In this document: piece by piece, positions 50,101 through 61,457 of the stretch
How positions within the stretch are numbered: the first letter of the stretch is position 1
Layout of the letters: the number at the start of each line of letters is the position of its first letter
Origin: Thiotrichaceae bacterium
GTDB taxonomy: Bacteria; Pseudomonadota; Gammaproteobacteria; SZUA-140
Assembly (NCBI GenBank): GCA_002401765.2
Contig: NVTY02000076.1
Location: 83,381 to 147,380, forward strand
Direction of reading: 5' to 3'
DNA: 64,000 bases
The notes under the pieces: model-generated
What the model was told of the DNA's origin: nothing
Database searches by the model: none
The model's input: the letters and a program-made list of their open reading frames with translations, nothing else
Translations under genes and position numbers: made by a program

Positions 50101-50415
50101 ATGTACGCGGTAATTAAGACCGGTGGTAAGCAGTATCGAGTGACCGAAGGCGAGACACTCAAAGTAGAAAAAATCGTTGCAGAAGAAGGCGGCACGATTG
50201 ATTTTGATGAAGTTTTACTTGTCACTGATGGTGACAATGTGAAAGTTGGCGCGCCTTTTGTGGCGGGTGGCAAGGTTAGCGCGACAGTAAAATCCCACGG
50301 ACGTGGCGAAAAGATTAAAATCGTTAAATTTCGTCGTCGTAAGCATTCTCGTAAGACGATGGGTCATCGCCAGTCTTATACTGAAGTGCAGATCACAGCG
50401 ATCGCAGCAGATTAA
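50101..50415 (+). CDS. rplU: 50S ribosomal protein L21
   Basis: A 104-residue protein starting [25 protein letters not shown], the canonical L21 opening. The C-terminal [28 protein letters not shown] is the conserved rRNA-binding end. L21 binds 23S rRNA and is needed for assembly. It is first in rplU-rpmA-obgE. A GGAG site precedes the ATG. Confidence 0.98.
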   Translation: MYAVIKTGGKQYRVTEGETLKVEKIVAEEGGTIDFDEVLLVTDGDNVKVGAPFVAGGKVSATVKSHGRGEKIKIVKFRRRKHSRKTMGHRQSYTEVQITAIAAD

Positions 50416-50433
50416 CTAAGGGGTTATTGAGAG

Positions 50434-50691
50434 ATGGCACATAAGAAAGCAGGCGGTAGTACCCGCAATGGTCGCGATTCTGAGTCTAAGCGACTAGGTG
50501 TTAAGCGTTTTGGTGGTGAAAGTGTACTTGCGGGCAATATTATTGTTCGTCAGCGCGGTACGCATTTTCACGCTGGCGTTAACATGGGGCTTGGTCGTGA
50601 TCACACTTTGTTTGCTAAGGCAGATGGAGAGGTGTTGTTTGAAAAGAAAGGCCCGAAACAACGTACATACGTTAGCATCGTCGCTGCCTAA
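50434..50691 (+). CDS. rpmA: 50S ribosomal protein L27
   Basis: An 85-residue protein starting [20 protein letters not shown], the conserved L27 N-terminus that reaches the peptidyl transferase centre. It begins with MAHKK, so no N-terminal cleavage extension of the Firmicutes type is present. It follows rplU by 18 bp and ends at a strong terminator. Confidence 0.98.
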   Translation: MAHKKAGGSTRNGRDSESKRLGVKRFGGESVLAGNIIVRQRGTHFHAGVNMGLGRDHTLFAKADGEVLFEKKGPKQRTYVSIVAA

Positions 50692-50720
50692 GCAGTTGCC
50701 ATGTTGGATGTGTAAAAAGG

Positions 50721-50747
50721 CCCCGTCCAGTGACGGGGTTTTTTTTT
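50721..50747 (+). terminator. Rho-independent terminator after rpmA
   Basis: A 7-bp GC-rich stem (CCCCGTC, loop CAGT, GACGGGG) is followed by nine T residues, starting 30 bp after rpmA. It should end most rplU-rpmA transcripts before obgE. Confidence 0.93.
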
Positions 50748-50756
50748 ATAAAAGCA

Positions 50757-50846
50757 GAGGAAAGGTAAAAGAGAAAAGGGTAAAGATAAATAAGCATGAA
50801 GGGTATCCGTACACTCCCCTTGTATCTTTTCTCTTTACCCTTTGCC
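50757..50846. repeat. Polypurine/polypyrimidine inverted repeat before obgE
   Basis: A purine-rich stretch (AAAGGGTAAAGA at 50775-50786) has a perfect 12-bp inverted copy at 50832-50843, and a looser second match (AGAGAAAAG) extends it. It lies between the rpmA terminator and obgE and leaves obgE with a pyrimidine-rich leader and no Shine-Dalgarno site. It may be an intergenic repeat family or an RNA structure. Confidence 0.45.
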
Positions 50847-50850
50847 CTGA

Positions 50851-51939
<1,089 letters not shown>

Positions 51940-51953
51940 TTTAGTTTAGAGCG

Positions 51954-53084
51954 ATGGCAAGAGAGCAAGTCACAAAGGCGCGGCGCTGGGTCGTTAAGGT
52001 GGGCAGTTCGCTGTTAACCAATGATGGCGCGGGGCTCGATCTAGCATTAATGGCGCTATGGGTTGAGCAGATTCAGCGTTTGCGCACCCGCAGTATTGAG
52101 GTGGTGTTGGTCTCCTCTGGTGCGGTCTCGGAAGGGATGAAGCGCCTTGGTTGGCATGAGCGCCCGCATGCGTTGCATGATCTACAAGCTGCTGCTGCGG
52201 TAGGGCAGATGGGGCTAGTGCAGGCGTATGAGTCCTGCTTTCAGCGCCATGGCCTGCATACGGCGCAAATTCTGTTAACGCATGATGACCTGGCCGACCG
52301 CCAGCGCTATCTAAATGCGCGCAGTACCTTGCGTACGCTGTTAAAGCTTGGCGTGATTCCGATTGTTAATGAAAACGACACGGTTGCGGTTGAAGAGATC
52401 CGTTTTGGTGATAACGATACGTTGGCGGGGCTGGTGGCTAATTTGATTGAGGCGGAGCTATTGGTGATGCTGACCGACCAGGAGGGGATGTACGACAGTG
52501 ATCCGCGCAGTAATCCCGACGCCGTATTTATCCATGAAGCGCGGGCGGGTGACCCAGCATTAGAAGGGATGGCTGCTGGCGGTGGCAGTGGGCGGCTTGG
52601 GCGTGGCGGTATGTTGACCAAGGTGCGCGCGGCTGAGCGCGCGGCGCGTTCAGGTGCGTTGTCCATTATTGCCTCGGGGCGTGAGCCGGATGTGTTGGCG
52701 AAAATCGCTGATGGTGAGCAGTTAGGGACGTTGGTGGTGCCAGCCGCCGAGCCGCTGGTGGCGCGCAAGCAGTGGCTGGCGAGTCAGCTTAATCTTAGCG
52801 GCAAGTTGGTGCTGGATGATGGTGCGGTTGAGGTGCTGAAGCATTCTGGCGGTAGCTTGCTCGCAGTGGGTGTTGTACTGGTCGAGGGTGATTTTCACCG
52901 TGGTGATGTGGTTGCCTGTGTTGATCGGCGTGGTACAGAGGTGGCGCGTGGCCTGGTTAATTATAGTGCTGAAGAGTCGAAAAAGATTCGCGGTCAGCCG
53001 AGTGAGCAGATTGAAGTGTTATTGGGTTATGTTGATGAGTCGGAGTTGATTCATCGTGACAATCTAGTGCTGACAGATAAGTAG
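51954..53084 (+). CDS. proB: Glutamate 5-kinase ProB
   Basis: A 376-residue enzyme that phosphorylates glutamate in proline synthesis. The N-terminal amino acid kinase domain has [27 protein letters not shown] and [10 protein letters not shown], and a glycine-rich [16 protein letters not shown] loop. A C-terminal PUA domain starts near residue 275 ([15 protein letters not shown]). It follows obgE by 15 bp, the common obgE-proB arrangement. proA is not in the window. Confidence 0.97.
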   Translation: MAREQVTKARRWVVKVGSSLLTNDGAGLDLALMALWVEQIQRLRTRSIEVVLVSSGAVSEGMKRLGWHERPHALHDLQAAAAVGQMGLVQAYESCFQRHGLHTAQILLTHDDLADRQRYLNARSTLRTLLKLGVIPIVNENDTVAVEEIRFGDNDTLAGLVANLIEAELLVMLTDQEGMYDSDPRSNPDAVFIHEARAGDPALEGMAAGGGSGRLGRGGMLTKVRAAERAARSGALSIIASGREPDVLAKIADGEQLGTLVVPAAEPLVARKQWLASQLNLSGKLVLDDGAVEVLKHSGGSLLAVGVVLVEGDFHRGDVVACVDRRGTEVARGLVNYSAEESKKIRGQPSEQIEVLLGYVDESELIHRDNLVLTDK

Positions 53085-53285
53085 CGATCTTTGCACGATT
53101 GTTCTTTTGCCCTCTGGCGGCGGCGTTAACAGTGATCTCAATTGGTCATTGATAGTGATAAACGCCCTCATTCCGCGTGCTTTTACCTCACCTAAAGCGC
53201 CTGCTGTTGGCGCCTGGGAACAAAACCCAAGCCGCGGCTGGTTCAAAGGTCTCAAATAGTCGTTCTTATCTGAATTTTAGCCAAT

Positions 53286-53319
53286 AAAAAAGCCGCTTTC
53301 TTGTGAAAGCGGCTTTTTT
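53286..53319. terminator. Bidirectional terminator between proB and rpsT
   Basis: A 9-bp GC-rich stem (GCCGCTTTC, loop TTGT, GAAAGCGGC) is flanked by six A on one side and six T on the other, so it can act for both converging genes. It lies 21 bp after the rpsT stop and about 200 bp after proB. The 53085-53285 stretch holds no gene I recognise. Confidence 0.92.
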
Positions 53320-53339
53320 ACAGTCTTTAAGGACTGGCA

Positions 53340-53600
53340 TTACATGGCATGAATATGCTTGTTCATGCGGCTTTTTTGGCGCGCAGCCTTGTTCATGTCG
53401 ATGATGCCTTTGCGAGCCATCACGTCAAGGATTGGCTTAGCGATCTTGAAGGCCTCTTCTGCTTGGGTTTTTTCGCCCGCCGCAATCGCGCTCGCGACTT
53501 TTTTGGTCGCGGTGCGCATTTCTGAGCGCATGCTGGCGTTATGGGTGCGGCTCTTTTCGGCTTGCTTTGCGCGTTTTTTGGCTTGTGCTGAATTGGCCAA
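53340..53600 (-). CDS. rpsT: 30S ribosomal protein S20
   Basis: An 86-residue basic protein (MANSAQAKKRAKQAEKSR...). The start is a TTG, preceded by AGGAG 9 nt upstream. The UUG start of rpsT is known from E. coli, where it supports autogenous control by S20. It is divergent from murJ, the conserved rpsT/murJ arrangement. Confidence 0.97.
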   Translation of the reverse strand: MANSAQAKKRAKQAEKSRTHNASMRSEMRTATKKVASAIAAGEKTQAEEAFKIAKPILDVMARKGIIDMNKAARQKSRMNKHIHAM

Positions 53601-53669
53601 GGTCGTTGCTCCTGTTTATTGGCAGCGGGATTATTTCCGCTAACGTCACTATATTCGTAAAGGCCGCAT

Positions 53670-53698
53670 ACTATGCGGATTTTTGCGCGATTTGTCAA
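53670..53698 (-). promoter_or_regulatory. Sigma-70 promoter of rpsT
   Basis: On the minus strand TTGACA (53698-53693), a perfect -35 box, then a 17-bp spacer and CATAGT (53675-53670). The leader to the TTG start is about 60 nt. The other side of the gap (53699-53813) should hold the murJ promoter, which I could not define. Confidence 0.7.
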
Positions 53699-53813
53699 TC
53701 CTTGCGGTGAACTTTGCCATTAATAAATGAGCGCTGGAAGAATGGTTAATGTAGGGGTAAGATCTGGATTTTACAGGAAATTCAGAGGGAATAGCGAGTT
53801 TGGGACAGGCTAG

Positions 53814-55376
53814 GTGAGTAAAAAATTACTGAAATCGACGGCGACTGTGGGCAGTATGACGTTGATTTCGCGCGTCCTTGGGCTGGTAAGGGATATTGTT
53901 TTTGCACGTTTGTTCGGTGCGGGCATGGGTGCAGATGCCTTTTTTGTTGCCTTCAAGATCCCCAATTTCTTCCGTCGCCTGTTTGCTGAGGGGGCGTTTT
54001 CACAAGCCTTTGTGCCAGTGTTGTCCGAATACAAAACGCAACATGAGCATGATGAGGTACGCAGTCTGATCGATAGCACCGCCATCTGGCTGGCGAGCGT
54101 GCTATTTATTGTCACGCTGATCTGTATTATTGCCGCGCCGTTGTTAGTGATGGCCTTTGCGCCAGGGTTTGTTGATGATCAGCCAAAATACGAGCTGACG
54201 ACCGAGCTGCTGCGCATCACCTTTCCTTATCTTTTGTTCATCTCCTTAACCGCCCTGGCCGGCGGTATTCTTAATACCTACGGAAAGTTCGCGGTACCCG
54301 CCTTTACACCGGTTTTATTAAACCTCTGCCTGATTGGCGCGGCGGTGTTTGTTGCGCCACTGCTCGATGAACCGGTGATTGCGCTGGCGTGGGGTGTCTT
54401 TTTTGCGGGGCTGGCACAGCTCGGCTTTCAACTACCGTTCTTGTGGCGGATGAAGATGCTACCGCGCCCACGTTTTAATCGAGCGCATGAAGGGGTGAAG
54501 CGGATATTTAAGTTGATCATCCCGGCGATATTTGGTTCGTCAGTGGCGCAGGTGAATCTGCTGTTCGACACGATCATCGCCTCGTTTCTTGTTACCGGTA
54601 GCGTTAGCTGGCTCTATTATTCGGATCGACTGGTGGAATTTCCGCTCGGCGTGTTTGGTATCGCGGTGGCGACGGTAGTTTTACCAGCTTTATCAAGACG
54701 TTACTCAGAGGGCTCACCGGAGGCATTTAGCCGTACCCTCGACTGGGCGCTGCGCCTGGTGCTGATTGTCGGTATGCCAGCAACCGTTGGGCTATTTTTG
54801 TTAGCGGGGCCGATGCTCTCGACGCTCTTTCAGTACGGTGCATTTTCCCCTTCGGATGTGACGATGGCGACCATGAGTCTGATGGCCTATTCACTAGGTT
54901 TGCTCGGTTTTATCTTTGTGAAGGTGCTGGCTCCAGGTTATTACGCGCGGCAGGATACGAAGACCCCAGTGAAAATCGGGATTATCGCGATGGTGACCAA
55001 TATGGGGCTGAACGTCGTGTTTGTGGTGCCGATGGTGATGTTTGATATTGCAGGTGCGCACACCGGACTTGCGCTGGCGACCTCAGTAGCGGCCTTTTTG
55101 AATGCGTGGTTGCTTTATCGAGGCCTGCGCCGTGACGGCGTGTATCAGGTGCAGCAAGGCTGGAGTTGGGTGATGTTGCGAGTCTTGTTGGGGAGTGGTT
55201 TGATGGCGCTGTTGCTGTGGTTTGGGGTGGATGATATTTCGGTGTGGGAATTGTGGCCATGGTGGCAGCGGGTGCTGCAACTGTTAATGTGGGTGGTCGC
55301 CGGTGGTGCCATCTACTTTGCGGTGTTGTGGGTGATGGGGGTGCGGCCGCATCACCTAAAGATGGCTGAAAAGTAG
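53814..55376 (+). CDS. murJ: Lipid II flippase MurJ
   Basis: A 520-residue MVF/MOP family membrane protein with about 14 helices, which flips lipid II across the inner membrane for peptidoglycan synthesis. It starts at GTG, MSKKLLKSTATVGSMTLISRVLGLVRD, the canonical MurJ opening. The FFVAFKIPNFFRRLFAEGAFSQAFVPVL motif includes the essential central-cavity arginines. Next genes are ribF, ileS, lspA and ispH. Confidence 0.96.
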   Translation: MSKKLLKSTATVGSMTLISRVLGLVRDIVFARLFGAGMGADAFFVAFKIPNFFRRLFAEGAFSQAFVPVLSEYKTQHEHDEVRSLIDSTAIWLASVLFIVTLICIIAAPLLVMAFAPGFVDDQPKYELTTELLRITFPYLLFISLTALAGGILNTYGKFAVPAFTPVLLNLCLIGAAVFVAPLLDEPVIALAWGVFFAGLAQLGFQLPFLWRMKMLPRPRFNRAHEGVKRIFKLIIPAIFGSSVAQVNLLFDTIIASFLVTGSVSWLYYSDRLVEFPLGVFGIAVATVVLPALSRRYSEGSPEAFSRTLDWALRLVLIVGMPATVGLFLLAGPMLSTLFQYGAFSPSDVTMATMSLMAYSLGLLGFIFVKVLAPGYYARQDTKTPVKIGIIAMVTNMGLNVVFVVPMVMFDIAGAHTGLALATSVAAFLNAWLLYRGLRRDGVYQVQQGWSWVMLRVLLGSGLMALLLWFGVDDISVWELWPWWQRVLQLLMWVVAGGAIYFAVLWVMGVRPHHLKMAEK

Positions 55377-55494
55377 CGAATACGCGGTGATTCGGCGTGC
55401 ACCCGAAGGGCATTTCACCCCTTGGGTAAAACGATACCGTGCTTTATAATCGTTGCTTTTATTCGATTACGATTTACATTTGGCTGATATCGGC

Positions 55495-56463
55495 ATGGAA
55501 CTGATTCGAGGACTGTATAATTTGCGCCCACGCCATCGTGGCTGTGTGGCGACGATTGGCAATTTCGATGGCGTCCACCTGGGTCATCAGGCGGTGCTGG
55601 GCCAGTTGTCCGACCAGGCAGATGAGCTCGGCCTGCCGTTGGTGGTGATTACCTTTGAGCCATATCCGCAGGAGTTTTTTGCGCAGGCAGGACAGTCCCC
55701 GCCGCGTTTGACCCGTTTTCGTGAAAAATTACAGGTGTTGCGTCGTTATGGAGTCGACCGAGTGTTGTCGCTCGGTTTTGATCAGGTGCTCTCTCAGATG
55801 TCGGCAGAAGCATTTATCGATCGGTTATTGGTGAATGGGCTAGGTGTGCGCTACCTGGTGGTTGGTGATGATTTTCGTTTTGGTCACCGTCGCCAGGGTG
55901 ATATCGCAATGTTGCGAACGGCCGGTGAAAAGCACGGCTTTAAGGTGGTAGAGATGCACACCTTTGAAGTGGATGGTGCGCGGGTGAGTAGCACCCGGGT
56001 GCGTGAGGCGCTGGGCGCAGGTGAGTTGAACCATGCGGCGCAATTACTGGGGCGTTCGTATCGGATGTCTGGGCGCGTGGTGCATGGCGATCAGCGCGGC
56101 CGTACCATCGGTTTTCCGACGGCGAATATTCACCTGCATCGACGTGTTACACCGCTGCGTGGTGTCTACGCAGTCGAGATGTTGGGGCTGTCGGGAGATG
56201 CCGAGTCTCCGCTAAAAGGTGTTGCCAATATTGGCCATCGCCCTACGGTGAATGGCACACGTTGTCAGTTGGAGGTGCACCTGTTCGATTTTGATCGCGA
56301 GATCTATGGCGAGTATGTGCAGGTGGAATTTATTAAGCGACTGCGCGATGAAAAGCGTTTTGATTCGTTTCCTGAGCTCAAGGCGCAAATTGAACGAGAT
56401 GCAGCACAGGCGCGAATACTGTTTGAAACGTCGAATGATAGCGGCGACGATGAGGCAGCATAA
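55495..56463 (+). CDS. ribF: Bifunctional riboflavin kinase / FAD synthetase RibF
   Basis: A 322-residue enzyme that makes FMN and FAD. The N-terminal adenylyltransferase has ATIGNFDGVHLGHQAVL and the SSTRVREAL motif. The C-terminal kinase has GRTIGFPTANIHL and the substrate loop PLRGVYAVEM. I start at MELIRGLYNLRPRH (55495); an in-frame TTG lies 42 bp upstream. It precedes ileS by about 55 bp, the standard order. Confidence 0.96.
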   Translation: MELIRGLYNLRPRHRGCVATIGNFDGVHLGHQAVLGQLSDQADELGLPLVVITFEPYPQEFFAQAGQSPPRLTRFREKLQVLRRYGVDRVLSLGFDQVLSQMSAEAFIDRLLVNGLGVRYLVVGDDFRFGHRRQGDIAMLRTAGEKHGFKVVEMHTFEVDGARVSSTRVREALGAGELNHAAQLLGRSYRMSGRVVHGDQRGRTIGFPTANIHLHRRVTPLRGVYAVEMLGLSGDAESPLKGVANIGHRPTVNGTRCQLEVHLFDFDREIYGEYVQVEFIKRLRDEKRFDSFPELKAQIERDAAQARILFETSNDSGDDEAA

Positions 56464-56519
56464 CGCTGTCGGACTGAAAATAGATAACATTAAATTTTGG
56501 AAAATCTAGCGTAAATAAT

Positions 56520-59351
56520 ATGGCAGATTATAAAAGTACACTGAACCTTCCGAAGACCGCCTTTTCAATGAAGGCGAATCTCGCAAATCGTGAACCAAAC
56601 TTTTTGAAAGAGTGGTACGCGATGGATCTCTACGGCAAGTTGCGCGAGGCGCGCAAAGGCAAAGAGAAATTTATTTTGCATGATGGCCCGCCGTACGCGA
56701 ATGGTGATATTCATATTGGCCATGCGGTGAATAAAGTCTTAAAAGATATTATCGTTAAGTCTAAGAGTCTGGAGGGATATGATGCCCCCTATGTACCGGG
56801 GTGGGATTGCCATGGTCTGCCGATTGAATTGATGGTGGAAAAGAAAATCGGCAAGGCAGGTCGTAAAGTGGATGCGCCAACCTTTCGTAAGGCATGTCGT
56901 GACTACGCGGCAAAGCAGGTCGATAAACAGCGCGAAGATTTTAAACGCCTCGGTGTCTTTGCTGAGTGGGATAACCCTTATCTGACGATGGATTTTAAAA
57001 CCGAGGCGAACATCATTCGTTCGATGGGCCGCATCGTTGAAGCCGGCCATTTGCATAAAGGTTTTAAACCGGTTCACTGGTGCACTGATTGTGGTTCCGC
57101 ATTAGCAGAGGCAGAGGTTGAATACGAAGAGCGCGTGTCACCTGCGATCGATGTACGCTTTGAAGTGCTTGACGATGAGGTGTTGCTACAACGTAGTGAA
57201 CATGTAGATGGTGCTGTGGGAGAAGGTAAAATCTCGATTGTTATCTGGACCACTACCCCATGGACGCTACCCGCCAATCAGGCCGTCTCTGTCAACCCAG
57301 GCTTCGATTATGTGTTGGTACAGTGCACCGGCGAGCATGGCCCTGAAAGATTGATTGTCGCAGAAGTGTTATTGAAGGAGGTTATGGGGCGTAGTGGTAT
57401 CGAAGACTATCGAGTGATTGCAACCTGTATTGGTGAGCGTCTCGAAGGGCTGAGGTTACAACACCCATTTTATGAACGTGAAGTGCCAGTGGTTCTTGGT
57501 GATCACGTCACCAGCGAAGCGGGTACCGGAGCCGTACATACGGCTCCGGGGCATGGCCAGGACGATTACGTGGTGGGCATGCGCTATCACCTGCCGATCG
57601 ACAATCCGGTTGATAGCAACGGTGTTTTTTTACCCAATACACCCCTGTTTGCTGGGCAGCATGTCTTTAAGGCAAATGATCAGGTAATTGAAGTACTGAA
57701 GGCGAAGGGTGCGTTGTTGCATGAGCAAGCGCTGCGGCACAGCTACCCGCATTGCTGGCGCCATAAGACGCCGATCATCTTTCGTGCGACGCCTCAATGG
57801 TTTATTAGTATGGATCAAAAAAACCTGCGCAGTGATTCGCTGAAGGCGCTTAAAAAAGTGCAGTGGCTGCCAGATTGGGGGCAGGCACGCATAGAAGGGA
57901 TGATTGAAAAACGTCCGGACTGGTGTATCTCGCGTCAGCGTACCTGGGGGGTGCCGATTACATTGTTTATACATAAGGAGAGTGGCGAGTTGCATCCAGC
58001 AACGGCGGAACTGGTTGAGAAGGTTGCTAAGCGTGTCGAAGAAAGTGGCATTGATGCCTGGTTCGAAATGGAAGCGGCTGAATTGTTGGGTGATGATGCG
58101 GATCAATACGATAAGGTAAGCGATACACTGGATGTCTGGTTTGATTCTGGTGTTACGCATTTTAGTGTGTTGCAGCAACGTGACGCGCTTGTTTATCCGG
58201 CAGACCTTTATCTGGAAGGGTCGGATCAACACCGTGGCTGGTTTCAGTCATCACTGTTGTCAGCGGTTGCGATGACGGGGGCGGCGCCTTATAAATCAGT
58301 ATTGACTCATGGTTTTACCGTTGATGCGAAAGGTCGTAAGATGTCTAAGTCATTGGGTAACGTGATCGCACCACAGAAAATCATGAATTCATTGGGCGCT
58401 GATATTTTACGCCTGTGGGTGGCGGCAACTGATTATCGTACCGAGATGAATGTCTCGGATGAGATCCTTAAACGGATGGCGGATGCTTATCGCAGAATGC
58501 GCAATACGGCGCGTTTTCTGTTGGCCAATCTTAATGGTTTTGACCCCGCCTCCGATAAACTTGAGTTCGGTCGCATGTTGGCGCTAGATCAGTGGGCGGT
58601 TACCCGCGCACAACAACTGCAGGAAGAGCTGCGCGATGCGTACAATCGCTATGAGTTTCATCTGGTCTATCAAAAGATACATCATTTTTGTGCAGTGGAC
58701 CTGGGCAGTTTTTACCTCGATATTATTAAAGATCGTCAGTACACCTTGCAGGCCAGTAGTGCCGCACGTCGTTCCGCACAGACTGCGATGTATCACATTG
58801 TTGAGGCGCTGGCGCGTTGGTTAGCACCCGTATTGAGTTTTACTGCGGAAGATATCTGGAAGCATATTCCAGGAGAGCGTAGTGAGTCAGTCTTTCTTGA
58901 GACCTTGTATGAGTTCCCGGAAACCAGTGGCCAGCAATTTAGTCAGGATGAGTGGGCTTTGATTATTGCGGTGCGTGAGTCTGTCTCTAAAGAGTTGGAA
59001 GGACTGCGTTCTAGTGGTGGTATCGGTTCGGCGCTCGATGCAGAGATTGATCTTTATTGTGATGATGCATTGCTAACGTTGCTTGCTAAGTTTGATGATG
59101 AACTGCGTTTTGTGTTGATTACCTCTTATGCGCGCGTACATAGCGTGAATGAGAAACCAGCAGAAGCCGTTGAAGTGACACAAAAAGATCAGCTTGCACT
59201 GTGGGTGGTGGTTAAGGCATGTGAGCATGCGAAGTGTGATCGCTGCTGGCATCATCGCGAAGATGTTGGGGTAAATAGTGATCACCCTAAATTGTGCGGG
59301 CGTTGCGTCGAGAATATTATCGGTGATGGTGAATCACGAAAATTTGCCTAA
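56520..59351 (+). CDS. ileS: Isoleucyl-tRNA synthetase
   Basis: A 943-residue class I synthetase. HIGH is at residues 65-68 ([10 protein letters not shown]) and KMSKS at about 607 ([10 protein letters not shown]). The editing domain ([24 protein letters not shown]) lies between them. A C-terminal zinc site has CDRCWHHRE and CGRCVENI. It is the bacterial IleRS1-like type with full length. It lies between ribF and lspA. Confidence 0.98.
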   Translation: MADYKSTLNLPKTAFSMKANLANREPNFLKEWYAMDLYGKLREARKGKEKFILHDGPPYANGDIHIGHAVNKVLKDIIVKSKSLEGYDAPYVPGWDCHGLPIELMVEKKIGKAGRKVDAPTFRKACRDYAAKQVDKQREDFKRLGVFAEWDNPYLTMDFKTEANIIRSMGRIVEAGHLHKGFKPVHWCTDCGSALAEAEVEYEERVSPAIDVRFEVLDDEVLLQRSEHVDGAVGEGKISIVIWTTTPWTLPANQAVSVNPGFDYVLVQCTGEHGPERLIVAEVLLKEVMGRSGIEDYRVIATCIGERLEGLRLQHPFYEREVPVVLGDHVTSEAGTGAVHTAPGHGQDDYVVGMRYHLPIDNPVDSNGVFLPNTPLFAGQHVFKANDQVIEVLKAKGALLHEQALRHSYPHCWRHKTPIIFRATPQWFISMDQKNLRSDSLKALKKVQWLPDWGQARIEGMIEKRPDWCISRQRTWGVPITLFIHKESGELHPATAELVEKVAKRVEESGIDAWFEMEAAELLGDDADQYDKVSDTLDVWFDSGVTHFSVLQQRDALVYPADLYLEGSDQHRGWFQSSLLSAVAMTGAAPYKSVLTHGFTVDAKGRKMSKSLGNVIAPQKIMNSLGADILRLWVAATDYRTEMNVSDEILKRMADAYRRMRNTARFLLANLNGFDPASDKLEFGRMLALDQWAVTRAQQLQEELRDAYNRYEFHLVYQKIHHFCAVDLGSFYLDIIKDRQYTLQASSAARRSAQTAMYHIVEALARWLAPVLSFTAEDIWKHIPGERSESVFLETLYEFPETSGQQFSQDEWALIIAVRESVSKELEGLRSSGGIGSALDAEIDLYCDDALLTLLAKFDDELRFVLITSYARVHSVNEKPAEAVEVTQKDQLALWVVVKACEHAKCDRCWHHREDVGVNSDHPKLCGRCVENIIGDGESRKFA

Positions 59352-59366
59352 AGGTTGGATGAACTT

Positions 59367-59849
59367 ATGTTGAAGTGGTTGTGGCTTTCGCTAACAGTGA
59401 TCGTACTTGATCAAGTGACCAAGCAGATGGTCACTGATTCATTATATTTGTATCAATCGATCCCTATTTTACCGTCATTAAACCTGGTGCTGGCCCATAA
59501 TACAGGGGCGGCGTTCAGTTTTTTGAGTGATGCGGGTGGTTGGCAACGCTGGTTTTTTTCGGTGTTGGCGATCGGTGTGAGTATTGTTATTTTGATCTGG
59601 ATTAAGCGCCTTAAGCAGGATGAATTGCCTCTGGCGGTGGCATTATCACTGGTGCTGGGTGGTGCGATTGGTAATGTATGGGATCGTATCGCACATGGTT
59701 ATGTGATCGACTTTATCGATGTCTATTATGGTGAGTGGCACTGGCCTGCTTTTAATGTGGCAGACTCGGCAATCTGTGTTGGTGCAGTGCTATTGATTCT
59801 TGATGCATTGTTTAATAAAGATGACCAACCTCAAACAAAAAAGAAATAG
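59367..59849 (+). CDS. lspA: Lipoprotein signal peptidase LspA
   Basis: A 160-residue membrane aspartyl protease (signal peptidase II) that cuts diacylated prolipoproteins. The catalytic region has [23 protein letters not shown] and [12 protein letters not shown] with the two aspartates. Four membrane helices are visible. I start at MLKWLWLSL (59367); a TTG 12 bp earlier is in frame. It follows ileS by 15 bp and precedes ispH by 2 bp. Confidence 0.95.
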   Translation: MLKWLWLSLTVIVLDQVTKQMVTDSLYLYQSIPILPSLNLVLAHNTGAAFSFLSDAGGWQRWFFSVLAIGVSIVILIWIKRLKQDELPLAVALSLVLGGAIGNVWDRIAHGYVIDFIDVYYGEWHWPAFNVADSAICVGAVLLILDALFNKDDQPQTKKK

Positions 59850-59851
59850 AG

Positions 59852-60814
59852 ATGAATAATATTAAAACAGAGCGGGTTTTATTGGCTAACCCACGTGGTT
59901 TTTGTGCGGGAGTAGAGCGTGCGATTGAAATCGTCGAACGAGTGCTTGAGCAATTTGGACGGCCTATCTATGTACGGCATGAAGTGGTGCATAATAAGTT
60001 TGTGGTGGACGGTTTACGAGATAAAGGCGCTGTTTTTATCGAAGAGATCTCAGAGGTGCCCGATAATGCTACATTGATCTTTAGTGCGCATGGCGTCTCG
60101 AAGGCAGTACGGGCGGAGGCTAGTGAGCGAGGTCTGCGTGTTTTTGATGCGACCTGCCCATTGGTAACGAAAGTGCATCTTGAAGTCGTACGGTATGAGC
60201 GTGATGGTCAGGAATGCATTTTGATTGGCCATGCCGGACACCCTGAAGTAGAAGGGACGCTGGGGCAGTATAAAAACCCAGCGGGTGGCATGTATCTGGT
60301 CGAGTCAGTCGATGATGTTGAAAAGTTAGCGGTGAAGAACCCAGACAAACTCTCTTTTGTGACGCAGACGACGTTATCGATGGATGACACGGCGCTGGTG
60401 ATTGAGGCCTTGCAAAAACGCTTTCCCAACATCAAAGGGCCAAAGCGAGATGATATTTGTTATGCCACGCAGAACCGACAGGATGCGGTGAAGGCATTAG
60501 CTGAGCAGTGTGACCTGATCCTGGTGGTGGGCTCGTGCAATAGCTCTAATTCGAATCGACTGCGTGAGATGGCTGAGCGACAAGGGGCGACGGCTTATTT
60601 AATTGATGATGCAAGTGAGATTGATGCCGAATGGTTGGTCGATGCCAGCACGGTTGGCGTTACGGCTGGCGCCTCCGTGCCGGAGGTGTTGGTTGAAGAG
60701 GTGATTGCTTACTTAAAAGCCGCTGGCGTTGAGCAGGTCGAAAACATTAAAGGCCGCGAGGAGAATATTGTCTTTTCTCTGCCTCGAGACCTACAGAAAT
60801 CTTCCCAGTTATAG
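59852..60814 (+). CDS. ispH: 4-hydroxy-3-methylbut-2-enyl diphosphate reductase IspH
   Basis: A 320-residue iron-sulfur enzyme making IPP and DMAPP in the MEP isoprenoid pathway. The cluster cysteines are C18 (NPRGFCAG), C102 ([11 protein letters not shown]) and C203 (DDICYATQ). The substrate motif SSNSNRL is present. Its stop abuts the stop of the convergent pilin gene with no base between them, and no terminator lies there. Confidence 0.97.
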   Translation: MNNIKTERVLLANPRGFCAGVERAIEIVERVLEQFGRPIYVRHEVVHNKFVVDGLRDKGAVFIEEISEVPDNATLIFSAHGVSKAVRAEASERGLRVFDATCPLVTKVHLEVVRYERDGQECILIGHAGHPEVEGTLGQYKNPAGGMYLVESVDDVEKLAVKNPDKLSFVTQTTLSMDDTALVIEALQKRFPNIKGPKRDDICYATQNRQDAVKALAEQCDLILVVGSCNSSNSNRLREMAERQGATAYLIDDASEIDAEWLVDASTVGVTAGASVPEVLVEEVIAYLKAAGVEQVENIKGREENIVFSLPRDLQKSSQL

Positions 60815-61207
60815 TTACCAGCACTGCGCAGCAGTACCAGTGCCTGAGAAGCCTTGAACGCCTGCATTAGTGAACGTAAAATTTGCGCATACAGGATCGG
60901 CTTGAGAGGCTTGCGGCGTAGCGGTTAAGGTGAATGTGGTGGCTGCATCTGCGATGGTAATCGCGTAGTGCCCTTCAGGTGAAGTAGCCGCGAACGCGCA
61001 GTTTGCATCGTCGTATGCATTGTATTCGGTAAAGCAGGATTCAAGGCTTTGTGCAGCGGTCATTAGGGCGACCTTTCCATCAGAACGTTTTGTTTTTGTC
61101 ACCTGATCAATATAGGATGGATAGCCGATGGCTGCGAGGATACCGATGATCACAATGACAATCATTAGTTCTATCAGGGTAAAGCCTTTTTTAGATTTTA
61201 TGTTCAC
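60815..61207 (-). CDS. Type IV pilin, PilE-like
   Basis: A 130-residue pilin with an 8-residue leader (MNIKSKKG) before [36 protein letters not shown]. The C-terminal part has cysteines in DPVCANF and a final AAQCW, the PilE-type ending. It resembles PilE at 44798, including the closing Cys-Trp. In Pseudomonas pilE lies in the region after ispH. It may be a second PilE-type minor pilin or a pseudopilin. The gap upstream (61208-61296) shows no strong promoter. Confidence 0.87.
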   Translation of the reverse strand: MNIKSKKGFTLIELMIVIVIIGILAAIGYPSYIDQVTKTKRSDGKVALMTAAQSLESCFTEYNAYDDANCAFAATSPEGHYAITIADAATTFTLTATPQASQADPVCANFTFTNAGVQGFSGTGTAAQCW

Positions 61208-61296
61208 TTTATTTTCCCCCAGTTAATATTTTTGTAACTATTTAGCTGACACCACAAGAAAGCTAGGCAGCTGCTCCTCGGCAAACAGTAGCCTAA

Positions 61297-61457
61297 CCCG
61301 GATATTTCATCAATTATGCACAATCTCGCTTGTCTCTTGATTCCACAAGCAATATTTCTTCAGTCGCCCGTGATCACCGATACGGGACTTCTTCATAAAT
61401 TTCCTTGTGGAACCAATATCCTGCGCGATATTTGCGCAAATTCATGAAATATCCGGG
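61297..61457. mobile_element. MITE-like element of 161 bp with terminal inverted repeats
   Basis: Perfect 14-bp terminal inverted repeats (CCCGGATATTTCAT at 61297-61310 and its complement at 61444-61457) bound a 161-bp non-coding element. Both sides are flanked by the direct repeat CTAA (61293-61296 and 61458-61461), a 4-bp target duplication. Similarity continues inward less exactly. No transposase is inside. This is the pattern of a non-autonomous (MITE) element moved by a transposase coded elsewhere. It ends inside the IS66 remnant. Confidence 0.72.

Noticed and set aside
53085..53255. 63-codon open frame after proB on the minus strand
   Set aside because: It has no motif and partly overlaps the end of proB. 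No ribosome site; it lies in the gap before the terminator.
57630..58232. 200-codon open frame on the minus strand
   Set aside because: It is antisense to ileS, with Arg- and Leu-rich composition and no motifs.
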